From positions 1 to 5,995 of the forward strand of contig JAKAMV010000646.1 of the NCBI GenBank assembly GCA_021812735.1: a stretch of DNA of 5,995 nucleotides, written 5' to 3'. Below are positions 1 through 4,957 of this stretch, piece by piece. The stretch is from Chloroflexota bacterium (lineage in GTDB: Bacteria > Chloroflexota > Limnocylindria > Limnocylindrales > CSP1-4). The notes below the pieces were generated by a model. The model was not told where the DNA came from. It was given only the letters and a program-made list of their open reading frames with translations, and ran no database searches. Position 1 is the first letter of the stretch; every line of letters starts with the position of its first letter. A program made the position numbers and the translations under genes.

Positions 1-436
1 CGGCGGTGTAGAGCGAGTCCTTGACCGCCACGTCGTCGGCGATCACGACGGAGGCGACGTCGATCCCCTCGGCCCGGGCCAGTTCGGCGGCGAGCTCGAA
101 GTTCATGATGTCGCCGGTGTAGTTCTTGACGATGTGCAGCACGCCCGCCCCGCCGCTGACGGCCTTGGTGGCCTCCAGCATCTGGTCGGGGACGGGCGAG
201 GTGAAGACCGCGCCCGGGCAGGCTGCGTCGAGCATGCCCATGCCCACGTAGCCGCCGTGCATCGGTTCGTGGCCGGAGCCACCGCCGGAGATCACGCCGA
301 CCTTGCCCTTGCGGGGGGCGTCCTTCCGCACGACGACGTTGGGCTCGATCACGCGGATGAGGTCGCCGTGCGCCGCCAGCATCCCGGCCAGCTCTTCGTC
401 GACGGCGTGTTCAGGCGTATTGATGAGCTTCTTCAT
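1..436 (-). CDS. dhaK: PTS-dependent dihydroxyacetone kinase, DHA-binding subunit DhaK (N-terminal part, runs off left edge)
   Basis: DhaK binds dihydroxyacetone and, with DhaL and DhaM, converts it to DHA phosphate in the cytoplasm. Only the first 145 codons are present. They match E. coli DhaK without gaps as I recall that sequence: it starts MKKLIN, has [10 protein letters not shown] at 51-60, TSPVPD at 80-84 plus, [11 protein letters not shown] around 104-114 and [11 protein letters not shown] at 134-144. Gly53, His56 and Asp109 fall at the same numbers as the E. coli substrate-contacting residues. The histidine that covalently holds DHA (near 220-230) lies outside the window. The ATG at 436 has GGGAGA four bases upstream. 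It follows glpF in the same direction with a 119-bp gap containing a strong inverted repeat. The family call is near certain. PTS-dependent rather than ATP-dependent use is inferred from the separate dhaM and dhaL genes, not from this fragment. Confidence 0.96.
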   Translation of the reverse strand, partial: MKKLINTPEHAVDEELAGMLAAHGDLIRVIEPNVVVRKDAPRKGKVGVISGGGSGHEPMHGGYVGMGMLDAACPGAVFTSPVPDQMLEATKAVSGGAGVLHIVKNYTGDIMNFELAAELARAEGIDVASVVIADDVAVKDSLYTA

Positions 437-462
437 GGCGTCTCCCGAGATAGCGCCCGGGA

Positions 463-503
463 CCGCCTGCTGCGGCGCCTCTCAGGCGGCCGGCAGCAGG
501 CGG
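463..503 (-). promoter_or_regulatory. Nested inverted repeat between glpF and dhaK
   Basis: An 11-bp perfect inverted repeat has arms at 463-473 and 493-503 (CCGCCTGCTGC and its complement). Inside it a second 5-bp stem, CGCCT/AGGCG at 476-480 and 484-488, closes a 3-base loop. It lies 27 bases upstream of the dhaK start and 53 bases past the glpF stop on the transcribed strand. No T-run follows it, so a classical intrinsic terminator is not supported. It could be an intercistronic processing or stability element, an attenuator, or an operator for an internal dhaK promoter. The structure is seen; the role is inferred. Confidence 0.5.
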
Positions 504-555
504 GTTCCCGACCGAATCAGCCTGTGACCCTGTGCAGCCGGATCGACGCCGTCCG

Positions 556-1338
556 TCAGGCCGGAATGGCCTTCACGATGAACTGCGTGAAGAACACGTA
601 GTACACGATGGATCCGAGGGCCGCGCCAATGAGGGGGCCGACCACCGGGATCCAGGCGTAGTCCCACTGGGAGTCGCCCTTGTTGGGAACAGGCAGGAAA
701 GCGTGCACAAGGCGCGGCCCAAGGTCACGGGCGGGATTGATCGCGTATCCGGTCGTGCCGCCCAGCGAGAGGCCGATAGCCAGAACGAGCAGGCCAACGG
801 CCAGGCCGCCGCCAGCGGTGAACGGAGAGTGGGGCTGGCCGAGCGCGAGGATCACGAACATCAGCACAAACGTGCCGATGATCTCGGAGATCAGGTTCAG
901 ACCGTAGTTCTTGATGTTCGGAACGGTGCAGAAGACGGCCAGCTTGAGGACCTTGTCCTCGGTCTCCTTGAAGTGGTCCCAGTAGAAGAGCAGGACGAGC
1001 ATGGCGCCGATGATGGCGCCCACCATCTCGCCCAGCCAGTAGCCGGGGACCATGTCCCATCCAATGCCGGCGCTGCTGTTCAGCGAGTGCTCCACGGCAA
1101 GGCCAAACGTGAAGGCCGGGTTGATGTGCGCACCGGAGAGCGGCCCGGCGACGATGATGCCCATGGTCACGGCCATGGCCCATGCCCACGTGATGACAAT
1201 CCAGCCGTTGGAGTTGCCAACGCCGGTCGTCATGTTGCCCTTGGTCTTTGCAAGCAGGACATTCGCGACCACTCCGTCGCCGAGCAGTATCAGAGTGGCG
1301 GTCCCGAAGACCTCAGCGAGAATGATCTCTAGCGTCAT
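556..1338 (-). CDS. glpF: Glycerol facilitator (aquaglyceroporin, MIP family)
   Basis: This is an inner-membrane channel for passive glycerol (and probably DHA or water) uptake. The 260-residue protein has the length and plan of the MIP family: hydrophobic segments near 3-28, 46-65, 98-118, 145-168, 177-195 and 227-252. It has two half-helix pore motifs, SGAHINPAF (NPA at 73-75) and GYAINPARD (NPA at 201-203). Arg204 is the expected selectivity-filter arginine. Asp205 after it is typical of glycerol facilitators rather than strict water channels, and a tryptophan at 51 or 53 sits where E. coli GlpF has filter residue Trp48. The ATG at 1338 is chosen because the protein then begins at the family start (MTLEIILAEVFGT) and GAGGGAG lies nine bases upstream. 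An in-frame extension to 1512 is Arg/Gly-rich and unlike the family. dhaK follows in the same direction, which suggests joint glycerol/DHA use. Confidence 0.95.
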   Translation of the reverse strand: MTLEIILAEVFGTATLILLGDGVVANVLLAKTKGNMTTGVGNSNGWIVITWAWAMAVTMGIIVAGPLSGAHINPAFTFGLAVEHSLNSSAGIGWDMVPGYWLGEMVGAIIGAMLVLLFYWDHFKETEDKVLKLAVFCTVPNIKNYGLNLISEIIGTFVLMFVILALGQPHSPFTAGGGLAVGLLVLAIGLSLGGTTGYAINPARDLGPRLVHAFLPVPNKGDSQWDYAWIPVVGPLIGAALGSIVYYVFFTQFIVKAIPA

Positions 1339-1522
1339 CCCGTTGTACTCCCTCAACAGTGGGATGGTTCCTGCGGAGCCGCGACGAGCGGCGGGCCTCG
1401 GAGCCGCCGGACCACGAGGATCCGACGACGAGCCTCCGCCGTGGCGGGCGCGACGTGAACTCCCTTCCCGTTCCCCTCCTTTCCAGCCAAGGCGCTCGCG
1501 GTGCCTCCCCACGCACGCACGA

Positions 1523-1552
1523 ACTGGGGTGGCGTCTCGCTGCCATCCCAGT
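1523..1552. promoter_or_regulatory. Strong inverted repeat, candidate operator or hairpin upstream of glpF
   Basis: Arms ACTGGGGTGGC (1523-1533) and GCCATCCCAGT (1542-1552) pair over 11 positions with one G-T pair and an 8-base spacer. No T-run follows on either strand, and no gene ends next to it, so it is not an obvious terminator. On the minus strand it starts one base after a -10-like TAGAGT (1559-1554), so it would overlap a glpF transcription start there. That position suits a repressor operator or a 5' leader hairpin. The repeat is directly visible; the function is inference. Confidence 0.4.
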
Positions 1553-1638
1553 CACTCTACGGCCGGCCAGCCCGCCAGAATCTCAAGACATCGTCGAAAA
1601 CGCGCTGGGGCGGTCGCCGCCGTGGTCCGGCCGCGACC

Positions 1639-1657
1639 TCCGAGGTGGCACCTCGGA
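1639..1657. promoter_or_regulatory. Perfect 19-base palindrome, candidate regulator-binding site
   Basis: TCCGAGGTGGCACCTCGGA has 9-bp arms around one central base. It overlaps a second, shorter palindrome (ACCTC-C-GAGGT, 1636-1646), so ACCTC/GAGGT elements recur in alternating orientation across 1636-1657. It lies about 140 bp upstream of the plus-strand gene at 1799 and about 300 bp upstream of glpF. Its size and symmetry suit a dimeric transcription factor. No regulator is assigned. Confidence 0.35.
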
Positions 1658-1798
1658 TCCGCGCAGCCGGGTGCCGCCTCGCTGCGCCCGCCGGCCCTCC
1701 CGGTGCGCTCACCCGCACCGGCGAGATCGACCCCTTGGCGCGGCTGCGCCTGTGAGTTCGAGGCTGCGTGCTCCTCACGTCCCCGGTAGGCTTCGCAC

Positions 1799-2746
1799 AT
1801 GCAGCTGGCGCTCGCCGACTTGATGTGCGAGACGTGCCTGGGGTACGTCCATCCGTTCTTCGATCGCTGTCCGGGCTGCGGGACGCGACGTCAGTCCCAC
1901 TACGCCGACGTGCTCGGCGGCGCGGACGTGGGTGCGGCCTCGATGCCCGGCGACCCGGCGGTCATCGCGGCCGCGGCCGAATCGATCCGACGGGCGACCG
2001 TCCTGCGTGCGCTGCATGGCGCATTGTTGCGGGGATCATCGCAGCCAGAGCCGGCCATCGCCGGGGTCGTGGACGCCGCCGGGATGATCGATTTCGTCGG
2101 CGGCAGGACAACGTACCGCGCCCGTGGCGTTTCCGGGCAACCGCAGGCCTCGACCGACGCCCGGATCCGCGTGGTGGCCGACGCCCTGATCCTGAGCGCC
2201 GCCCGGGATGGCCGGACCCTCGCCTCGGTCCCGGTGGCGAGGATCCTGGGTGCGTGTCCCGGTGGCGGCACGACCCGCGGCGCCCAGCCGTGGGACGGGA
2301 CGTGGATGGACGGTGCGAGGGTGTCGACGATCTCCGTCGTTCCCCCGGGAGATCTCGTGATCTTTCACGCCACGGACCGCGGCGCATCCTCCTTCAGCAT
2401 TTCGAACCCGTCGGGCTTCTTCGCGAACCGGCCCGCTCGCTCGCACTACGAGGAGCTGGCGCGCTGGATCGGCCTGCTGGCGATCACGCAGACGGCGATG
2501 CGGTGGCGCGAGATCGGCGTGGCCGGCTACGCGGCGGAGCTCGGGCTGGTGGCGGCCGCCAGGCCCGGCCCTGACCGACCGCCGGCCGCGGATGCCGGCC
2601 GCCGGGATAGCGGGACGACGCCGGCAGCGCGAGAGGAGCCCACCGCACGTGAGGCGATGCTCCAGCTCGAGGAGCTCAGAGTTGCCGGGCTCATCACCGA
2701 GGCGGAGTACGAAGAGAAGCGCCGGGCAATCCTGCAGCGCCTGTGA
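1799..2746 (+). CDS. Uncharacterised protein with N-terminal zinc-ribbon-like cysteines and C-terminal SHOCT-like domain
   Basis: The function is not recognised. The 315-residue protein starts with a treble-cysteine pattern, CETC (10-13) and CPGC (24-27), which looks like a small zinc ribbon. Residues about 50-250 form a globular middle that I cannot place in a family. They include hydrophobic strand-like stretches (SVVPPGDLVIFHA near 179-191) and a possible amphipathic helix ELARWIGLLAITQTAMRW near 219-236. Residues about 254-283 are a Pro/Ala/Gly/Arg-rich linker. The last 32 residues (QLEELRVAGLITEAEYEEKR near 289-308) fit the short C-terminal domain SHOCT, known as a small helical oligomerisation-type module at the ends of diverse bacterial proteins. 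The ATG at 1799 has GGTAGG eight bases upstream and keeps both cysteine pairs. There is no signal peptide. It is divergent from glpF and convergent with the next minus-strand gene, so it is probably its own transcription unit and not an enzyme of DHA use. Confidence 0.85.
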   Translation: MQLALADLMCETCLGYVHPFFDRCPGCGTRRQSHYADVLGGADVGAASMPGDPAVIAAAAESIRRATVLRALHGALLRGSSQPEPAIAGVVDAAGMIDFVGGRTTYRARGVSGQPQASTDARIRVVADALILSAARDGRTLASVPVARILGACPGGGTTRGAQPWDGTWMDGARVSTISVVPPGDLVIFHATDRGASSFSISNPSGFFANRPARSHYEELARWIGLLAITQTAMRWREIGVAGYAAELGLVAAARPGPDRPPAADAGRRDSGTTPAAREEPTAREAMLQLEELRVAGLITEAEYEEKRRAILQRL

Positions 2747-2805
2747 CGTTGCGCGTACGGCCGCGGACGCGTCCGGGGCCGATCATTGCGGGAGGCCACT
2801 GGATC

Positions 2806-2859
2806 GCCGGCCCGACTGTTGCTGCGGGCCCGACTACCTTCGCGGGCCCGACCATCGGC
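2806..2859. repeat. Three tandem 18-bp degenerate repeats in the convergent gap, possible bidirectional terminator
   Basis: Three consecutive 18-base units start at 2806, 2824 and 2842, each opening with GCSGGCCCGAC (second and third units GCGGGCCCGAC) followed by variable bases. Two of them contain the palindrome CGGGCCCG (2825-2832, 2843-2850), and these can pair with each other across a 10-base loop. The array lies between the stop codons of two convergent genes (2746 and 2878), where a two-way terminator would be expected. No T-run is seen. The repeat is directly visible; termination is inferred. Confidence 0.4.
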
Positions 2860-2877
2860 GCCGGCAGGCTCCGCTGG

Positions 2878-3198
2878 TCAGCGCTTGGCGCGACCGATCC
2901 AAAGCGCGACCACGACGCTCATCACCAGGAGCCCCCAGACCAGGGCCTGCTCGAGGTTCTTCGCGCTGACCGCGACCAGTCCGAGGCCAGAGAGCGCCAG
3001 GACGACAAACAGGGCCTGCGAGATGGCCTGACGCCACGTGTGCCCGGTCCACGTCCGTGGGTCGGACATCCAGGCGAGGCGCGCCCCGGTGACCCGCGAC
3101 CCCTGAGCCTGCACCGGAGGGGTGCGCGACGCGGGCGGTGTCCCCCCAGCTCGACCAGCCCGACGGGGATGCTGCGTGGGCGCTCGACGGCTGGTCAT
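2878..3198 (-). CDS. Small membrane protein with two predicted transmembrane helices
   Basis: No known family is recognised. In the 106-residue reading, residues about 61-77 (ISQALFVVLALSGLGLVAV) and 84-103 (ALVWGLLVMSVVVALWI) are two strongly hydrophobic segments joined by a short polar turn (SAKNLEQ). The protein ends IGRAKR, so a basic C-terminus on the cytoplasmic side is likely. Codons in the hydrophobic part use G/C third bases. The start is uncertain. ATG at 3198 has GGAGG (3212-3208) nine bases upstream, but the extra 43 residues are Arg/Pro/Gly-rich and look non-coding. ATG at 3069 gives a compact 63-residue protein beginning MSDPRTW, without a clear ribosome-binding site. It lies downstream of dhaL in the same direction but 449 bp away, so an operon link is doubtful. 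Confidence 0.65.
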   Translation of the reverse strand: MTSRRAPTQHPRRAGRAGGTPPASRTPPVQAQGSRVTGARLAWMSDPRTWTGHTWRQAISQALFVVLALSGLGLVAVSAKNLEQALVWGLLVMSVVVALWIGRAKR

Positions 3199-3647
3199 AC
3201 CGCTCTGCCTCCGCTTCCCTCTCCAGAGATCCGCCCGGGCCGGAGCGGCGCGTCCCGTGGCGGCGCCATTCTGGCTCCCAAGAGCGCAGCCGTTCTCCCG
3301 CGGCGGCGCTCATCGCCGGTGCCGCGGTCGACGTCGCCGTGTCGGCAGACGCGGCAGCTCATCTCGTCCGTTGCCCGGACGCGACCCGGGTCAGGCGCAA
3401 GGAAACGATCAGGCTGGGCATACGCGGGCGATGGTAGCAGGCGCGAGGGGCCCGCCGGACCCCGACTGGCACGCCGGCGCGACGCAGCCCGGGCACGACA
3501 TCGGGAGCCCGATCGGCAACGCCGTCCTCGATGAGCTTCTCCGGTCAGGGTGGGCGGTCCCGGCGCCGGGCAGCGCGCAATCCGGGGGGCGATCCCTCCT
3601 TCGAAGGCCGTGGCCCCCGGGAGCCCCCGGGACCGCCGCGCCTGCGG
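3199..3647. other. 449-bp gap between dhaL and the small membrane protein
   Basis: No convincing gene is seen on either strand. Frames that stay open give Arg/Pro/Ser-rich translations. A 55-codon minus-strand frame (3362-3195) whose stop overlaps the next ATG was considered and not accepted. The dhaL-proximal end holds short GC-rich inverted repeats that may end the dhaM-dhaL transcript. The other end would have to carry any promoter for the small membrane protein. No good -10/-35 pair was found. Confidence 0.5.
3598..3631 (-). terminator. Candidate GC-rich terminator after dhaL
   Basis: Two inverted repeats follow the dhaL stop at 3648 in the direction of transcription. The first is CCCGGG at 3626-3631 pairing with CCCGGG at 3616-3621 across four bases. 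The second is the 10-base palindrome CCTTCGAAGG at 3598-3607. The position, 17 bases past the stop, suits transcript termination or 3'-end protection. There is no T-run, so intrinsic termination is weakly supported. Confidence 0.3.
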
Positions 3648-4337
3648 TCAGCGATCGGCGATCGTCTCGGCCAGCGCGCGAATGATCAGCAGGCTGGACG
3701 CCGCGCCGGGATCCAGGTGCCCGGCGGACCGCTCGCCCAGGTAGCTCGCCCTGCCCCGCCGGGCGACGAGCGGCCGCGTGGCCTCCAGGCCCCGCTCCGC
3801 CGCCTCGACGGCCTGCCGCAGGGCATCGCGGACATCGTGCCCCGCGATCGCGGATGCGCGCAGCGCGGCGGCGGTCGGCAGCAGCGTGTCGAGCATGGTC
3901 TTGTCCCCCGGACCTGACCGGCCCAGCGCGGCGATGGCGTCCGCGGCGGCCTCGAGCGCACGGGCCATGGTCCAGACGGCAGGCTCCTGCACCGGGGGCG
4001 TGCCGTGAAGGGTACTCGGCCGGTCCGGAGCACCAGGCCGGTCCGGCGTGTCGAGAAATGCGCCCGCGCGCTGGAATGCGCGGCCGTACAGGGCACCGCT
4101 CGCCCCGCCGACCGACCCGAGGATCACGCGGCCGGCCTCGGCGAGGAGCGCGCCGGCCGTCGCCGCGGGCGGATCCCCGGCGTCCAGGCGCGCGACCACC
4201 TGCCCGAATCCGCGGTCCAGGTTGATGCCGTGATCACCGTCGCCGATCGCGGCGTCGAGATCCGTCAGCCATGCGCTCTGCCGGTGGACCGCGGCGGCGC
4301 TGGCACGCAGCCACGCCCGTGCCCAGTCCGCGCTCAT
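3648..4337 (-). CDS. dhaL: PTS-dependent dihydroxyacetone kinase, ADP-binding subunit DhaL
   Basis: DhaL holds a tightly bound Mg-ADP cofactor that is phosphorylated by DhaM and passes phosphate to DHA on DhaK. The 229-residue protein carries the family signature in order: LDAAIGDGDHGINL (27-40), with Asp28, Asp33 and Asp35 as the metal-binding aspartates; GSVGGASGALYG (74-85), the nucleotide lid loop; GPGDKTMLDTLLP (142-154); and ARRGRASYLGERSAGHLDPGA (192-212). It is somewhat longer than E. coli DhaL (210) because of a Pro/Asp/Arg-rich insert near 96-120, partly built from an 18-bp DNA duplication. ATG 4337 is chosen because it aligns with the family N-terminus and no in-frame ATG or GTG occurs through the upstream repeat array. 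It lacks a good Shine-Dalgarno (only GGGG directly before the ATG). It lies 106 bp downstream of dhaM and is probably cotranscribed. It is likely the catalytic copy, since all motifs are intact. Confidence 0.95.
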   Translation of the reverse strand: MSADWARAWLRASAAAVHRQSAWLTDLDAAIGDGDHGINLDRGFGQVVARLDAGDPPAATAGALLAEAGRVILGSVGGASGALYGRAFQRAGAFLDTPDRPGAPDRPSTLHGTPPVQEPAVWTMARALEAAADAIAALGRSGPGDKTMLDTLLPTAAALRASAIAGHDVRDALRQAVEAAERGLEATRPLVARRGRASYLGERSAGHLDPGAASSLLIIRALAETIADR

Positions 4338-4344
4338 CCCCGGC

Positions 4345-4421
4345 GCGTGCCCGACCTGCCGGGTCGCGTGCCGGACCCGCCACGGCGCGTGCCGGACCCG
4401 CCACGGCGCGTGCCGGACCCG
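4345..4421. repeat. 21-bp tandem repeat array between dhaM and dhaL
   Basis: About 3.7 head-to-tail copies start at 4345, 4366, 4387 and 4408. Copies two and three are identical over 21 bases, the first is diverged, and the last is a 14-base partial copy (GCGTGCCGGACCCG). At each junction CACG-CGC-CGTG can form a small stem on the transcribed strand. The array fills most of the 106-bp gap and ends eight bases before the dhaL ATG. The unit is a multiple of three, and on the minus strand it reads through in the dhaL frame as a seven-residue repeat (RHAPWRV), but no in-frame start codon lies in it. Confidence 0.8.
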
Positions 4422-4443
4422 ACGTTCGACCGCCCAGTGCCCG

Positions 4444-4881
4444 TCACGACGCCGCGCCGTCGGGCAACGCGGGCCCCGCGGGGAGCTTCGGCGCCAGCGC
4501 GGCACGATCCGCCACGGACCGGACGGCATCGACCGATGCCCCGGAAGCCGCCTCCACGGCCGCGAGCACGGCACCTTCGACGATCGGCCCGTCGCTCAGC
4601 CGGGTGAGGCGCCGCTCCTCGTCGGTCGCCTCCTCCAGCGCGATCTCCACGGCGAGGGCGGCGCTGCCGAGGTCGAGCAGGATCACGGCTCCGTCGCCGC
4701 CGCTGGCCGTCACCGCCTCGCGCAGCGCCTGGAGCACCCTGGGGGCACTGGTCCCGAGCGCACCGGTCGACGTGCCGCCCGCCAGCGCGACCGGAACGTT
4801 CGGGGCCGCCTGGGCCACCATGGCGCGCAGGCCGGCAAGCAGCTCGGGGCTGTGACCCACCAGCACCAGGCCGACCACCAT
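4444..4881 (-). CDS. dhaM: PTS-dependent dihydroxyacetone kinase phosphotransferase subunit DhaM (EIIA-type, single domain)
   Basis: DhaM accepts phosphate from phospho-HPr on a histidine and passes it to ADP bound on DhaL. The 145-residue protein starts MVVGLVLVGHSPELLAGL, with His10 at the place of E. coli DhaM active-site His9. It continues with the mannose-family EIIA core: VALAGGTSTGALGTSA near 31-46 and GAVILLDLGSAALAVEIALE near 64-83. Only the EIIA domain is present; the HPr-like and enzyme I-like domains fused in E. coli DhaM are absent. Separate HPr and enzyme I proteins would therefore be needed from elsewhere. The ATG at 4881 puts the histidine at the family position. GGGAG lies only two bases before it, a tight spacing. 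An in-frame ATG at 4965 would add 28 basic residues not found in the family. dhaL follows, and a dhaL paralogue is divergent on the other side. Confidence 0.93.
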   Translation of the reverse strand: MVVGLVLVGHSPELLAGLRAMVAQAAPNVPVALAGGTSTGALGTSAPRVLQALREAVTASGGDGAVILLDLGSAALAVEIALEEATDEERRLTRLSDGPIVEGAVLAAVEAASGASVDAVRSVADRAALAPKLPAGPALPDGAAS

Positions 4882-4957
4882 GTCTCCCGCGGCGGCAGCC
4901 ACGGACGATCGGCTGCGCCGCCGCGCGGCCCGACCGGCCCCGTACACTACGGGCGGG
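4882..4957. promoter_or_regulatory. Divergent promoter region between dhaM and the second dhaL
   Basis: This 76-bp gap separates two divergent dha genes. Its only A/T-containing patch, around 4941-4950, holds TACACT on the plus strand (4943-4948), nine bases before the ATG at 4958. That is the spacing expected if the transcript begins at the ATG itself (leaderless). The minus strand of the same patch reads TAGTGT, a possible -10 for dhaM with a leader of about 50 bases. No -35 hexamer is recognisable for either. Shared control of the two units is inferred. Confidence 0.35.

Larger units (their letters stand above)
1339..1798. other. 460-bp divergent intergenic region between glpF and the SHOCT-like gene
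   Basis: No convincing gene was found. The open frames that cross it translate to Arg/Pro/Ser-rich strings typical of antisense or non-coding GC-rich DNA. It does hold a pyrimidine-rich tract at 1460-1484, a strong inverted repeat at 1523-1552 and a 19-base palindrome at 1639-1657. It must contain the start signals for both flanking genes. The only -10-like match noted for glpF is TAGAGT on the minus strand at 1559-1554. TTGAGA at 1586-1581 lies 21 bases further upstream, which is too far for a good -35. The gap is unusually long for such compact DNA, which fits a regulated divergent promoter region. Confidence 0.6.

Noticed and set aside
532..1332. Plus-strand 266-codon frame opposite glpF
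   Set aside because: It is antisense to a clear glycerol facilitator. The His/Asp/Glu/Gly-rich composition is a mirror of hydrophobic codons.
556..1338. glpF as a recent transfer because its base composition looks less GC-rich than its neighbours
   Set aside because: Third codon positions are still mostly G/C. The lower GC follows from the hydrophobic and aromatic residues of a membrane channel.
1339..1512. In-frame 58-residue N-terminal extension of GlpF back to 1512
   Set aside because: It is Arg/Gly/Ser-rich and unlike MIP proteins. ATG 1338 has a good ribosome-binding site and the expected family start.
1640..1656. GGTGGCACC core resembling the conserved T-box leader sequence
   Set aside because: The downstream gene is not an aminoacyl-tRNA synthetase or amino-acid gene, and no Stem I or terminator/antiterminator pair was seen. 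The match is explained by the palindrome.
3195..3362. Minus-strand 55-codon frame starting MSCRVCRHGD whose stop overlaps the ATG at 3198
   Set aside because: The overlap and a CxxC pair are tempting, but the rest is Arg/Gly/Pro-rich, the ribosome-binding site is weak, and such frames are common by chance at this base composition.
3431..3685. Plus-strand frame from ATG 3431 with a moderately protein-like first half (GHDIGSPIGNAVLDELLRSG)
   Set aside because: It runs antisense into the end of dhaL and turns into Arg/Pro/Ser-rich sequence, with no recognisable domain.
4338..4574. Extension of DhaL upstream through the 21-bp repeat into the end of dhaM
   Set aside because: No in-frame ATG or GTG lies in the repeat, the extension would overlap dhaM, and the family N-terminus aligns at 4337.
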